NCBI RefSeq assembly: GCF_000018145.1
Contig: NC_009952.1
Span: 2,108,001 to 2,172,000 of the forward strand
DNA length: 64,000 bases
Reading direction: 5' to 3'
Source of the DNA: Dinoroseobacter shibae DFL 12 = DSM 16493
Lineage (GTDB): Bacteria > Pseudomonadota > Alphaproteobacteria > Rhodobacterales > Rhodobacteraceae
Numbering within the stretch: position 1 is the first letter of the stretch; every line of letters begins with the position of its first letter. The notes under the pieces were generated by a model. The model did not search any database, was not told the origin of the DNA, and was given only the letters and a program-made list of their open reading frames with translations. Shown one piece after another: positions 25,086 to 37,521 of the stretch. The position numbers were made by a program, and so were the translations under genes.

Positions 25086-26387
25086 ATGAAATATACCATT
25101 TCCACCATCGCAACGCTGGCGGTGCTCGGCTCGGCGCAGAGCGCGCTGGCACAGACCGAGATCGAGTTCTGGCATGCCTTCACCGGGCGTCTGGGCGAGC
25201 TTGTGGCCGAGCAGGTCGACACGTTCAACGCCAGCCAGGACGAGTTCGTGGTCGTCCAGAGCCACAAGGGCAACTATTCCGAGACCCTGAATGCCGGGAT
25301 CGCGGCCTTCCGCGCGGGTGAGCAGCCCCATATCCTGATGGTGTTCGAAGTGGGCACCGCCACCATGATGGCTGCACAGGGGGCGATCCGGCCGGTGTTC
25401 GAGGTGATGGGCGACGGGTTCGACCAGTCGAAATACATCGGCTCGGTGAAGGGCTACTATACCTCGACCGACGGCAACATGCTGTCACTGCCCTATAACT
25501 CGTCCACGCCGGTTCTGTGGGTGAACCGTGACATGCTGTCGGAGGCCGGGATCGACCCGGACACGGATCTGTCAACCTGGGAGCAGGTCGGCGAGGTTCT
25601 GGACCAGCTGGCCGCGGCGGGCGTCGAGTGCCCGATGACCACCGCCTGGCAGAGCTGGATCCACCTGGAAAACTTCTCGGCCTATCATGACGTGCCGTTT
25701 GCGACCCAGGAGAACGGGTTTGCCGGGGCCGACACGGAGCTGGCCTTCAACAGCCCCGCACAGGTCGCGCATATCTCGGCCATGGGCAAATGGGCCGAAG
25801 AGGGCAAGTTCATCTATGCCGGCCGGCGCAACGAGGGCGGGGCCAATTTCCGCGCGGGCGAATGCGCGCTCTTCACCGAATCCTCCGCCGGGTATGCCGG
25901 GATCAATGCGGAGGCCGAGTTCGAATTCGAAGTGCGGCCCCTGCCCTATTGGACGGCGGTGGCGGACGACCCGCAGAACACCATCATCGGGGGCGCGTCG
26001 CTCTGGGTGATGGAGGGGCACGAGGCTGAGGAGTATGCGGGCGTCGCCGCCTTCATGGATTTCCTGTCCAGCCCCGAGATCCAGGCCAAGTGGCACCAGG
26101 ATACCGGGTACCTGCCGATCACGACCGAGGCCGGGGAGTTGACCCGCGCGCAGGGCTTCTACGAGGCGAACCCGGGCACGGACATCGCGGTGATCCAGAT
26201 GACCGCCAAGGAGCCGACCGCCAATTCCAAGGGTCTTCGCCTGGGGTCGTTCGACCAGATCCGCGGGATCATCGACGAAGAGCTTGAAGCCGTGTGGTCC
26301 GGTGACAAGGACGCGCAGGCCGCGCTGGACTCCGCCGTGGAGCGGGGCAATGCCCTGCTGCGCCGGTTCGAGCAGGCGAGCCGCTAA
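25086..26387 (+). CDS. ugpB: Glycerol-3-phosphate-type ABC transporter binding protein
   Basis: 433 residues, the usual UgpB size, with a signal peptide ([22 protein letters not shown], cut after Ala22). Family marks: [20 protein letters not shown] at the mature start, [18 protein letters not shown] near 140, [18 protein letters not shown] near 255 and [16 protein letters not shown] near 300. It binds sn-glycerol 3-phosphate or its diesters in the periplasm. It follows the HAD gene by 76 bp and precedes the permeases after a hairpin. This position beside a PhnDCE system points to a combined phosphate-ester scavenging locus. Confidence 0.9.
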   Translation: MKYTISTIATLAVLGSAQSALAQTEIEFWHAFTGRLGELVAEQVDTFNASQDEFVVVQSHKGNYSETLNAGIAAFRAGEQPHILMVFEVGTATMMAAQGAIRPVFEVMGDGFDQSKYIGSVKGYYTSTDGNMLSLPYNSSTPVLWVNRDMLSEAGIDPDTDLSTWEQVGEVLDQLAAAGVECPMTTAWQSWIHLENFSAYHDVPFATQENGFAGADTELAFNSPAQVAHISAMGKWAEEGKFIYAGRRNEGGANFRAGECALFTESSAGYAGINAEAEFEFEVRPLPYWTAVADDPQNTIIGGASLWVMEGHEAEEYAGVAAFMDFLSSPEIQAKWHQDTGYLPITTEAGELTRAQGFYEANPGTDIAVIQMTAKEPTANSKGLRLGSFDQIRGIIDEELEAVWSGDKDAQAALDSAVERGNALLRRFEQASR

Positions 26388-26432
26388 CGACACCGCGCGC
26401 ACCCGGATCGGGGCGTGCGAGAAGGTGACATG

Positions 26433-26461
26433 GGGGCGGGCATGGCGGTGCCCGTCCCTTT
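26433..26461 (+). terminator. Hairpin between ugpB and ugpA
   Basis: GGGGCGGGCA at 26433-26442 pairs fully with TGCCCGTCCC at 26449-26458 (one G-T), six-base loop, followed by TTT. It sits in the 92-bp gap after ugpB. As with phnD, it would leave more binding protein message than permease message. Confidence 0.65.
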
Positions 26462-26479
26462 CGACGCCGAGGGGGGCAC

Positions 26480-27361
26480 ATGGAAAAGCGCGTGACGTTC
26501 AAGGGCTTGTGGCTGCCACTGTTACTGGTGGCACCGCAGATCGTGATCACGGCCCTGTTCTTCTTCTATCCAGCCGGACAGGCGATCTGGCAGTCGCTGT
26601 TCATCCCGGACCCTTTCGGGCTGTCGATGCAATGGGTGGGCCTTGGGAATTTCGAGTTCCTGTTCAGCGACCCCTTCTACCGCGCGTCCTTCGTGACCAC
26701 GGCGGTCTTCTCGATCCTGGTGACAGTGGTATCGATGGGCGTCGCACTCTATCTCGCGCTGCTGGCGGACCGGCTGATCAAGGGGTCCGGGACGTACCGG
26801 ACGCTGCTGATCTGGCCCTATGCGGTGGCCCCGGCGGTGGCGGGGGTGCTGTGGCTGTTCATGTTCAACACGCGGGTGGGCGTGGTGACCTGGTACCTGG
26901 GTCAGTTGGGCTACGACTGGAACCATGTTCTCAACGAGGAAGAGGCCATGGGGCTGGTGGTCGTGGCCAGCGCTTGGGGGCGGATCAGCTACAACTTTCT
27001 GTTTTTCCTCGCCGGGCTGCAAGCGATCCCGAAATCGGTGATCGAGGCGGCGGCGATCGACGGGGCGCGGTTCTGGACCCGGTTCCGGACGATCGTCTTT
27101 CCGCTCCTGTCGCCGGTGACGTTTTTCCTGCTGGTGGTGAACATTATCTACGCCTTCTTCGAGACCTTTGGGGTGATCCACACGATCACCAGCGGCGGGC
27201 CGCAGCAGGCGACGACGATCCTGGTTTACAAGGTCTATTCCGACGGGTTCGTGGGGCAGGATCTGGGCTCCTCAGCGGCGCAGTCGGTGGTGTTGCTGGT
27301 GCTGGTGTCGATCCTGACGGTGATCCAGTTCAAATACGTGGAACGGAAGGTGCATTACTGA
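26480..27361 (+). CDS. ugpA: Glycerol-3-phosphate-type ABC transporter permease UgpA
   Basis: 293 residues, six membrane helices. [20 protein letters not shown] starts the first helix; [21 protein letters not shown] near residue 190 is the EAA loop of MalF-type permeases, and [20 protein letters not shown] near 225 is typical of UgpA. GAGGGGGG lies just before the ATG at 26480. It forms the inner-membrane channel with UgpE, whose start overlaps its stop (TGATG). Confidence 0.92.
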   Translation: MEKRVTFKGLWLPLLLVAPQIVITALFFFYPAGQAIWQSLFIPDPFGLSMQWVGLGNFEFLFSDPFYRASFVTTAVFSILVTVVSMGVALYLALLADRLIKGSGTYRTLLIWPYAVAPAVAGVLWLFMFNTRVGVVTWYLGQLGYDWNHVLNEEEAMGLVVVASAWGRISYNFLFFLAGLQAIPKSVIEAAAIDGARFWTRFRTIVFPLLSPVTFFLLVVNIIYAFFETFGVIHTITSGGPQQATTILVYKVYSDGFVGQDLGSSAAQSVVLLVLVSILTVIQFKYVERKVHY

Positions 27362-28215
27362 TGGCGGAGCGGTCTGGCATGGTCGAGAAGCGCGGGCTGG
27401 GCCTGTGGCTGACCCATTTGGGTCTGATCATCGGGGTGGCGTTCATCTTCTTTCCGATCTGGCTGGCCTTCGTGGCCTCGACGGTCAGCCAGCCCGAGAT
27501 CGTGCGCCCGCCCATGCCCCTGCTGCCCGGGGACCAGTTGGTCGAGAACTACACCCGCGCCCTGACCGCGGGGATCAATGCGCCGGTCGCACTGATGCTG
27601 GGCAATTCACTGATCATGGCGTTGGGGATCGCGCTGGGAAAGATCGCGATCTCGCTGCTGTCGGCCTTTGCCATCGTGTATTTCCGGTTTCCGGGGCGGA
27701 TGCTGTTTTTCTGGCTGATCTTCCTGACGCTGATGCTGCCGGTGGAGGTGCGGATCGTGCCGACCTACGAGGTGATCGCGAATTTCGGGATGCTGAACAG
27801 CTACCAAGGGTTGATCCTGCCGCTGGTGGCCTCGGCCACGGCGACGTTCCTGTTTCGGCAATTCTTCATGACGGTGCCGGATGAGCTGGCCGAGGCCGCG
27901 CGGGTCGACGGGGCGCGGCCCATGCGGTTTTTCTTCGACATCCTGCTGCCGATGAGCCGGACGAACATCGCAGCGCTGTTCGTGATCCTGTTCATCTATG
28001 GCTGGAACCAGTATCTCTGGCCGCTTTTGATCACGACCGACCCGGAGATGAACACCATCGTCATGGGCATCAAGCAGATGTTCCCATCAGGTGACGACAC
28101 CGCCGACTGGCCGGTGATCATGGCGACCTCGATCCTGGCGATGGTGCCGCCGGTGATCGTGGTGATCACCATGCAGCGGCTGTTCGTGCGCGGACTTGTG
28201 GAAAGTGAGAAGTAG
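27361..28215 (+). CDS. ugpE: Glycerol-3-phosphate-type ABC transporter permease UgpE
   Basis: 284 residues, six membrane helices, MalG-type. The loop [21 protein letters not shown] near residue 185 is the EAA motif that contacts the ATPase. [14 protein letters not shown] near 55 and [21 protein letters not shown] near 235 are typical of UgpE, the latter periplasmic loop being highly conserved in that family. It overlaps ugpA by TGATG and is followed without a gap by ugpC. Confidence 0.92.
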   Translation: MAERSGMVEKRGLGLWLTHLGLIIGVAFIFFPIWLAFVASTVSQPEIVRPPMPLLPGDQLVENYTRALTAGINAPVALMLGNSLIMALGIALGKIAISLLSAFAIVYFRFPGRMLFFWLIFLTLMLPVEVRIVPTYEVIANFGMLNSYQGLILPLVASATATFLFRQFFMTVPDELAEAARVDGARPMRFFFDILLPMSRTNIAALFVILFIYGWNQYLWPLLITTDPEMNTIVMGIKQMFPSGDDTADWPVIMATSILAMVPPVIVVITMQRLFVRGLVESEK

Positions 28216-29217
28216 ATGGCGACGCTGACGCTGGACAATGTCAAGAAATCCTTCGGCAAGACCGATGTGATCCACGGGGTGAGCATCGATGTGACCGAAG
28301 GCGAGTTCATCGTGATCGTGGGGCCGTCGGGCTGCGGCAAGTCCACCTTGTTGCGCATGGTCGCAGGCCTGGAAACCGTGAGTTCGGGGGAGGTGCGGAT
28401 CGATGGGCGGGTGGTCAACACGCTGGAGCCGATGGACCGCGACATCGCGATGGTGTTCCAGAACTACGCGCTGTACCCACATATGTCGGTCTTCGACAAC
28501 ATGGCCTACGGGCTGAAGATCGCGAAGGTGCCCAAGGCGGAGATCGCCGACCGGGTGGCGGTGGCCGCCAAGCTCTTGCAGTTGGAGCCGTACCTGGGTC
28601 GCAAGCCCAAGGAGTTGTCGGGCGGGCAGCGGCAGCGGGTCGCCATGGGGCGCGCGATCGTGCGCAAGCCCGCGGTCTTTCTGTTCGACGAGCCCTTGTC
28701 CAACCTGGATGCGAAACTGCGGGTGCAGATGCGGCTGGAGATCAAGGCGCTGCAGCGGGAGCTGGGGGTCACGTCGCTCTATGTCACCCACGACCAGGTG
28801 GAGGCGATGACGCTGGCCGACCGGATGATCGTGATGAACGGCGGCGTGGCCGATCAGATCGGTGCGCCGCTGGAAGTTTACGCCAACCCCCAGACGGCCT
28901 TCGTGGCGGGGTTCATCGGCTCGCCGCCGACGAATTTCCTGCCTGCCGACATGGTCCGCGCAGGGCCGGCAGGTCAACAGGTCGGCATCCGGCCAGAGCA
29001 TCTGCGCGTGGCCCCCCAGGGGCGGCTGGAAGCGCATGTCGCCTATGCCGAGGCCTTGGGGGCGGAGACGCTGCTGCATCTGCGCGCGTCCCAAGGCACG
29101 ACCCTGACCGTGCGCCAGGACGCCGCGGCGCCCATGCCGGCGGAGGGCGCGACCGTGCAACTGGACTGGGACGACAGCGACACGATGCTGTTTGCGGACA
29201 ATGGCAGGCGGGTCTGA
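28216..29217 (+). CDS. ugpC: Glycerol-3-phosphate-type ABC transporter ATPase UgpC
   Basis: 333 residues. ATPase domain with Walker [13 protein letters not shown] near residue 36, signature [15 protein letters not shown] near 134, Walker [19 protein letters not shown] near 155 and switch [14 protein letters not shown] near 190. The last 90 residues are the OB-fold regulatory domain of MalK/UgpC proteins ([14 protein letters not shown] near 258). It couples ATP hydrolysis to UgpAE. ATG follows the ugpE TAG directly. It ends with tandem stop codons TGA TAG. Confidence 0.92.
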   Translation: MATLTLDNVKKSFGKTDVIHGVSIDVTEGEFIVIVGPSGCGKSTLLRMVAGLETVSSGEVRIDGRVVNTLEPMDRDIAMVFQNYALYPHMSVFDNMAYGLKIAKVPKAEIADRVAVAAKLLQLEPYLGRKPKELSGGQRQRVAMGRAIVRKPAVFLFDEPLSNLDAKLRVQMRLEIKALQRELGVTSLYVTHDQVEAMTLADRMIVMNGGVADQIGAPLEVYANPQTAFVAGFIGSPPTNFLPADMVRAGPAGQQVGIRPEHLRVAPQGRLEAHVAYAEALGAETLLHLRASQGTTLTVRQDAAAPMPAEGATVQLDWDDSDTMLFADNGRRV

Positions 29218-29368
29218 TAGCCGGCCCTTCCCCTTTGCCAAGAAGGCGGTGCAGGCCAGCGACCGCCCCGGCCGTTGCGGCGCGGGGGGGATAGGCGTTC
29301 GGTGAGATTGCGAAATCTTCAGCTCTTTGAGGTCCTTATGGACGCTGGTTTCTCATGGAGACAATGCA

Positions 29369-29632
29369 ATGATTGACGTTTACAAGAACCGGCAACCCGG
29401 CATGACCAGCCCTGCCGTTGCAGCCGAAATTATCATTCCCGCGAATGGCCGGGAACTGAACTACGCGACGCGCGCGGTCTATGTCGGCAGCGGCGGAGAT
29501 CTGTCCATGGAGCTGCTGAACGGCGACGTGGTCACGTTCAAGAACCTGGCATCCGGAACGCTTCTTCCGGTGCGAGCACGGCGGGTGCGCAACAGCGATA
29601 CGACCGCAAGTGATCTGATCGGGCTGCGGTGA
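29369..29632 (+). CDS. Small protein like a gene-transfer-agent head-spike base protein
   Basis: 87 residues from ATG 29369 (MIDVYKNRQPGMTSPA); an earlier in-frame ATG at 29327 lacks a ribosome site. The pattern of an N-terminal SPA segment, then NYATRAVYVGSGGDLSMEL, GDVVTFKNLASGTLLPVRA and the end DLIGLR matches, from memory, the RCAP_rcc01079 spike-base family. In Rhodobacter capsulatus that protein (GhsA) forms the base of the fibres on gene-transfer-agent heads. It stands alone between a transporter operon and a convergent glutamate-synthase-like gene, with no other phage-like gene in the window. A prophage remnant or an orphan domain of other use is also possible. Confidence 0.65.
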   Translation: MIDVYKNRQPGMTSPAVAAEIIIPANGRELNYATRAVYVGSGGDLSMELLNGDVVTFKNLASGTLLPVRARRVRNSDTTASDLIGLR

Positions 29633-29639
29633 GCCCTGC

Positions 29640-29670
29640 GGCACCGCAGACCACACCGGGCTGCGGTGCC
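29640..29670. terminator. Bidirectional terminator hairpin
   Basis: GGCACCGCAG at 29640-29649 pairs perfectly with CTGCGGTGCC at 29661-29670 around an 11-base loop. It lies seven bases after the spike-like gene and in the 82-bp gap to the convergent glutamate-synthase-like gene. There is no T-run on either side, so its effect on transcription is inferred. Confidence 0.6.
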
Positions 29671-29714
29671 ACCGCCATGGGACGCGCAAGCGGGCCCGTG
29701 GCGGGCGATCGGGC

Positions 29715-31322
29715 TCAGGTGCCCTTGACCATGTCGGCGGGTGAGAAGTCATTTGCATCGGCGCGGCGCCAACGGCGCAGGTAGCCGAAGGCGTCTTCCT
29801 CCCCGCGCAGCAGGAAGCCTTCGGGCAGGTAGGGGTACACCTCGTCCCCGGTGACCATGCCGCGGTCGGTCTCGCGCACCATCAGGTGATAGGGCAGGAA
29901 GTCGCCGGGGCTTTCCAGCCCGGCCGCACCGGTCATCTCGCCCAGTGCCTTGAGCGTGTTGCGATGGAATCGCGCAACCCGCACGGATTTGTCTGCGACA
30001 TCCAGCGCCCGCTGGCGCAGCGGGTCCTGGGTCGCGACGCCCACCGGGCAGGCATTGGTGTGGCAGGCCTGGGCCTGGATGCAGCCGATGGAGAACATGA
30101 AGCCGCGGGCGGAATTGGCCCAGTCCGCGCCCAGTGCCAGCACCTTGGCCATGTCGAAGGCCGTGACGATCTTGCCCGAGGCACCGATCTTGATCCGATC
30201 ACGGACCCCAGCACCACGCAGGGTGTTGTGGGCGAAAGTCAGCCCCTCGACCAGCGGCATGCCCATGCGGTTGGCGAATTCCAGCGGCGCGGCACCGGTG
30301 CCGCCCTCTTTCCCGTCGATGACGATGAAGTCGGGGGTGATGTCGGTCTCCAGCATCGCCTTGACCATGCACATGAATTCGCGCCGGTGGCCGATGCACA
30401 TCTTGAAACCCACGGGCTTGCCGTCCGACAATTCGCGCAGTTTGCCAATGAATTCCATCATCTCGATCGGGGTGGAAAACGCGCTGTGGGAGGCGGGTGA
30501 GACGCAGTCCTCGCCCATGGGCACGCCGCGCGCCTCGGCGATCTCGGGCGTGATCTTCGAGGCCGGCAGCACCCCGCCATGACCGGGCTTGGCGCCCTGG
30601 GACAGCTTCAGCTCGATCAGCTTGATCTGCGGGTTGGCGGCGGTTTCGCGGAATTTCTCGGGGTCGAACACGCCCTCCGGGGTGCGGCAGCCGAAATAGC
30701 CCGAGCCCACCTGGTAGATCAGGTCACCGCCGCCTTCGCGGTGGTGGATGCTGACCCCGCCCTCGCCAGTGTCATGGGCAAAGCCGCCTGCCTTCGCGCC
30801 CTTGTTGAGCGCCTGGATCGCATTGCCCGAGAGCGCCCCGAAGCTCATCGCCGAGATGTTGTAGATCGAGGCGTCATAGGGTTGGGTGCAGTCCGGCCCG
30901 CCGATGCGGACGCGGAAATCGGTGTCCGCGATATGCACCGGGCGGACCGAGTGGGTCAGCCACTGGTAGCCCGAATCGTAGACCCGCATCCGGGTGCCGA
31001 AGGGGCGCTTGTCCTCGACGCCCTTGGCGCGCTGGTAGATGATCGAGCGCATGTCGCGGGAGAACGGCTCCTCGTCCTGGTCGCTTTCGATCAGGTATTG
31101 CCGGATCTCGGGGCGGATGCCTTCGAACAGGAAGCGCATATGCCCGATCACCGGGTAATTGCGCAGGATCGAGTGCCGCGACTGGATCACGTCATAGAGG
31201 CCCAGAAGGGACAGCCCCCCGAAGAAGGCCACCGGGATCCAGAACCAGACGCTCCATGCAACAGCGACCAGCGACGCGAGGGTCAGCACGGTGACAGCGA
31301 GGAAAATCGAATAACGCGACAT
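29715..31322 (-). CDS. FMN-binding glutamate-synthase-like membrane protein
   Basis: 535 residues from ATG 31322, chosen over ATG 31349 because GGAG stands seven bases before it. Two hydrophobic segments (IFLAVTVLTLASLVAVAW and VAFFGGLSLLGLYDV) anchor the N-terminus. The rest is the FMN barrel of the GltB large-subunit core: NISAMSFGALSGNAIQALNKG near residue 160, VIDGKEGGTGAAP near 335 and the 3Fe-4S cysteines CIQAQACHTNACPVG (C-x5-C-x4-C) near 430. It lacks the glutaminase domain, so ammonia or another partner must supply nitrogen, or the reaction differs. This family is widespread and poorly characterised. Not in an operon. Confidence 0.85.
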   Translation of the reverse strand: MSRYSIFLAVTVLTLASLVAVAWSVWFWIPVAFFGGLSLLGLYDVIQSRHSILRNYPVIGHMRFLFEGIRPEIRQYLIESDQDEEPFSRDMRSIIYQRAKGVEDKRPFGTRMRVYDSGYQWLTHSVRPVHIADTDFRVRIGGPDCTQPYDASIYNISAMSFGALSGNAIQALNKGAKAGGFAHDTGEGGVSIHHREGGGDLIYQVGSGYFGCRTPEGVFDPEKFRETAANPQIKLIELKLSQGAKPGHGGVLPASKITPEIAEARGVPMGEDCVSPASHSAFSTPIEMMEFIGKLRELSDGKPVGFKMCIGHRREFMCMVKAMLETDITPDFIVIDGKEGGTGAAPLEFANRMGMPLVEGLTFAHNTLRGAGVRDRIKIGASGKIVTAFDMAKVLALGADWANSARGFMFSIGCIQAQACHTNACPVGVATQDPLRQRALDVADKSVRVARFHRNTLKALGEMTGAAGLESPGDFLPYHLMVRETDRGMVTGDEVYPYLPEGFLLRGEEDAFGYLRRWRRADANDFSPADMVKGT

Positions 31323-31423
31323 GGGCGGGCTCCAAACCTCCGTCAGCATGGGCTGACGGTCCTTGAGAAACCCTAAACACCGATGCTCGGCTCTGTGAAC
31401 CGGCTAAATCGACGGGGGCGGGC

Positions 31424-34815
<3,392 letters not shown>

Positions 34816-34819
34816 GGGC

Positions 34820-36499
34820 TCAGCGCGATTGGCGGCGGACCTGGCGGCAGAGCAGGATAACCGGCAAGAGCCCCACGGCCACGATCAGCAGGCTGGGCAC
34901 GGCCGCCCCTTCGAGCCGTTCGTCTGAGGCCAGCCGGTAGGCCTGCACCGCCAGCGTGTCGTAGTTGAAGGGCCGCATGATGAGCGTCGCGGGCAATTCC
35001 TTCATAACGTCGACGAACACGATCAGCAGCGCCGTCAGCAGGCTTGGCGTCAGGATCGGCAGGTGCACCCGACGCAGGGTGCCGTAGGCGGTCTGGCCCA
35101 GCACCCGCGCGGCATAGTCGAGATTGAGGTTGATCGTCGCCTGTCCGCCCTCGTAGGCGCCCAGCGCCGCGGCGAGAAACCGGATCATGTAGGCCCCCAC
35201 CAGAAGCCAGATCGATCCGGTCAGCAGCAGCCCCGTGGAGAGGTCGAAATTGGCGCGCATCCAGGCATCGAGCGTGTTGTCGAAGAGCGCGAAGGGCACC
35301 AGAAGCCCTACCGCGATCACCCCGCCCGGGATCGCGTAGCCGAGCCGCGCGATATAGAGAGCCGCGTCCGAGCGCGGGCCGGGGCGGACGCGTTGGTAGT
35401 ACCCCAGGATCACCGCCGCGCAGACCGTCAGAACCGCCGCCGCCGAGGCCAGGGTCAGGGAATTCGTGATGAAACGAATGTAGCGGCGGCTGAGCAGGTT
35501 CTGCTCGGACCCGATGCCCATGACCAGCAGGGTGACGATCGGGATGGCCACGCCGAGAAGCACCGGCGCGCCGCACAGGATCGTCGCGCTCCAGCGGTGC
35601 CAGCCGGTCAGGGTGGTGCGGGGCATGGCCTCCTGCCGCTTGCCGCCGTGGTACTTGGCAGAACCGCGGCTTTGACGCTCCAGCACCGCGAGCAGGAGCG
35701 CGAAGCCCAGAAGCCCGAGGGCAAGCTGGGACGCGGCCACCCGGTCCCCCATGTTGAACCAGCTGGTATAGATGCCCGTGGCGAAGGTATGGACGCCGAA
35801 ATAGGACACGGTGCCGAAATCGGCGATGGTCTCCATGGTGGCCAGCAGGACGCCCGCGGCGATGGCAGGGCGCGCCATGGGCATGGAGACCTCCAGGAAG
35901 GCGCGGAAAGGCGTGCGGCCCAGGGCGCGGGCGGCAAAGAAAGTGGTGGCGCTCTGCTGCACGAAAGCCGCGCGGGCGAGCAGATAGACATACGGGTAGA
36001 GCACGAGGATCAGCATGGCCGCAGCCCCGCCCAGCGAGCGGATCTCGGGAAACCAGTAGTCGCGCGGTCCCCAGCCCATCACCGATCGCAGCGTCGCCTG
36101 AACGATGCCGGGATGGTCGAGCACATGGGTATAGGCATAGGCCAGCACATAGGCCGGAAAGGCCAGCGGCAGGACCAGCAGCACCTCCAGCCAGCGGCGA
36201 CCAGGGAACTCGTACATCGATATGAGCCAGGCTGTGGAGGTCCCGATCATGAAGGTGCCGGTGCCGACGAGCACCACCAGCGCCAGGGTTGCGCCGGTAT
36301 AGCCGGGCAGCACGGTGTCGGCGAGTTGGGCCAGGGTATCGGTCCCCCCCGACAGCGCCGTGATCAGGACCGCGAGCATGGGCAGCAGGCAGAGCGCCGC
36401 GAGCACGAGCGCGCCCGTGCCCAGCAGCCGGGCCTCGCGGCGCTTGCGGGCACGGCTTTTCACGGGACGCTCGCCAGAGGGATCGGACAGGGTTGCCAT
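34820..36499 (-). CDS. fbpB: Ferric-iron ABC transporter permease (fused, two-domain)
   Basis: 559 residues with about twelve membrane helices, the FbpB/FutB type in which two permease domains are fused. Both EAA loops are visible: ATTFFAARALGRTPFRAFLEV near residue 190 and ARVLGQTAYGTLRRVHLPIL near 475. LPLAFPAYVLAYAYTHVLDHP near 110 and FVDVMKELPATLIMRPFNYDT near 500 are typical of iron permeases. It would form the complete channel for Fe3+ delivered by the convergently coded binding protein. An ATPase gene is missing from the locus. Confidence 0.88.
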   Translation of the reverse strand: MATLSDPSGERPVKSRARKRREARLLGTGALVLAALCLLPMLAVLITALSGGTDTLAQLADTVLPGYTGATLALVVLVGTGTFMIGTSTAWLISMYEFPGRRWLEVLLVLPLAFPAYVLAYAYTHVLDHPGIVQATLRSVMGWGPRDYWFPEIRSLGGAAAMLILVLYPYVYLLARAAFVQQSATTFFAARALGRTPFRAFLEVSMPMARPAIAAGVLLATMETIADFGTVSYFGVHTFATGIYTSWFNMGDRVAASQLALGLLGFALLLAVLERQSRGSAKYHGGKRQEAMPRTTLTGWHRWSATILCGAPVLLGVAIPIVTLLVMGIGSEQNLLSRRYIRFITNSLTLASAAAVLTVCAAVILGYYQRVRPGPRSDAALYIARLGYAIPGGVIAVGLLVPFALFDNTLDAWMRANFDLSTGLLLTGSIWLLVGAYMIRFLAAALGAYEGGQATINLNLDYAARVLGQTAYGTLRRVHLPILTPSLLTALLIVFVDVMKELPATLIMRPFNYDTLAVQAYRLASDERLEGAAVPSLLIVAVGLLPVILLCRQVRRQSR

Positions 36500-36610
36500 G
36501 GGCGCGATCTAGCCTCGCCCACGGGCGGGACGCAACCCGCCTTGCGTCCCCCGCGCCGTTGCGCCGCTGAGCGCGCAATCGCATGCCGCGCGCCCGACCC
36601 GGAACCGGGG

Positions 36611-36746
36611 CCAAGCGGTTTCGAAACCGCTTGGGGCGCGCATGGCCGGCAATGGGAGCACCTTGGAAGAGCGGTCGGCTGCGGCCCGCCCCGCGGATCC
36701 AGCGCGCCGGGCCCGGCGGGGGATCAAGCGGTTTCGAAACCGCTTG
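36611..36746. repeat. Paired-palindrome repeat, copy C
   Basis: Perfect palindromes at 36611-36634 (CCAAGCGGTTTC plus its complement, 24 bp) and 36725-36746 (CAAGCGGTTTC core, 22 bp), 114 bp apart. The core differs from copies A and B by one base in each arm (GGTTTC for GGCTTC), a compensated change that keeps the palindrome perfect. The right flank GGGGCGCG-CA-TGGCC is conserved. The second palindrome ends 13 bp from the stop of the TauE/SafE gene. Confidence 0.75.
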
Positions 36747-36759
36747 GACCGCGCACCGC

Positions 36760-37515
36760 TCAGCCGCCGGTGAGGGCCACGTAGAAGAGCCGCGCCGCCA
36801 GCGCACTCAGCAACCCCAGAACCAGCTTGTCAAACCCCTCGGCGGACATCTTGCGCGCCAGCCACGCCCCCAGCGGCATGAACAACAGGATCGGCGCCAG
36901 CGCGGCAACGCTCAGGCCGAAGACCGGCAGGGTCAGAAGCCCGGTGGCAAAGAGCGCGGGCACCTGCACCACCGCCATGCCGATGAAACAGGTCGAGACG
37001 GTCGCGATGAAAACCGGCCGCGCCAGGCGCATCGCGTTGAGATAGCTCAGGGTGATCGGGGCAGAGATCCCCGCCGCCCCCTGCAACAGCCCCGCCCCCA
37101 GGGATACCGGCCAGACGATGCGCCGTGCGGTGTCCAGCGCCAACCGGAACTCCGGGCGTGCAAGGCGCAGGCCGATATAGACCGCCACTCCGAACGCCAC
37201 CGCCAGCAGCAGGACCCGGTCCGGCAGCACCGCGAGCAGGAAGGTACCGGCCAGGCAGCCCGCCGCCGCCCCGCCCGCCAGCATCCAGGTGAACCCGCCG
37301 GGGATCAGATGCGCGCGGTAGCGCCACAGCTGCCAGCTGTTCGACAGGAGATTCGGCATCGCCATGATCATCACGCCGAGCCGCACGTCGTAGAACGCCG
37401 CGATCACCGGCACCGCGATCACCGGCGCGCCCGCGCCGGTCGCCCCCTTGACGGTGCCGCCCAGGGCGAGGGCCGCGAAGATGGCCAGAAGCGCGACGGG
37501 ATCCAAGGCGGGCAA
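36760..37515 (-). CDS. TauE/SafE-family membrane exporter
   Basis: 251 residues with about eight hydrophobic helices. The family start is LAIFAALALGGTVKGATGAGAP, with the glycine-rich loop of TauE/SafE/YfcA proteins, and the duplicated half has GAGLLQGAAGISAPITLSYLN near residue 140. Members export sulfite, sulfoacetate or other organic anions. The window holds two sulfite-releasing pathways a few kilobases away, so sulfite export is attractive, but this gene is not in their operons and follows the D-lyxose isomerase gene by six bases. The true substrate is open. Confidence 0.8.
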   Translation of the reverse strand: MPALDPVALLAIFAALALGGTVKGATGAGAPVIAVPVIAAFYDVRLGVMIMAMPNLLSNSWQLWRYRAHLIPGGFTWMLAGGAAAGCLAGTFLLAVLPDRVLLLAVAFGVAVYIGLRLARPEFRLALDTARRIVWPVSLGAGLLQGAAGISAPITLSYLNAMRLARPVFIATVSTCFIGMAVVQVPALFATGLLTLPVFGLSVAALAPILLFMPLGAWLARKMSAEGFDKLVLGLLSALAARLFYVALTGG

Positions 37516-37521
37516 GCGCGG

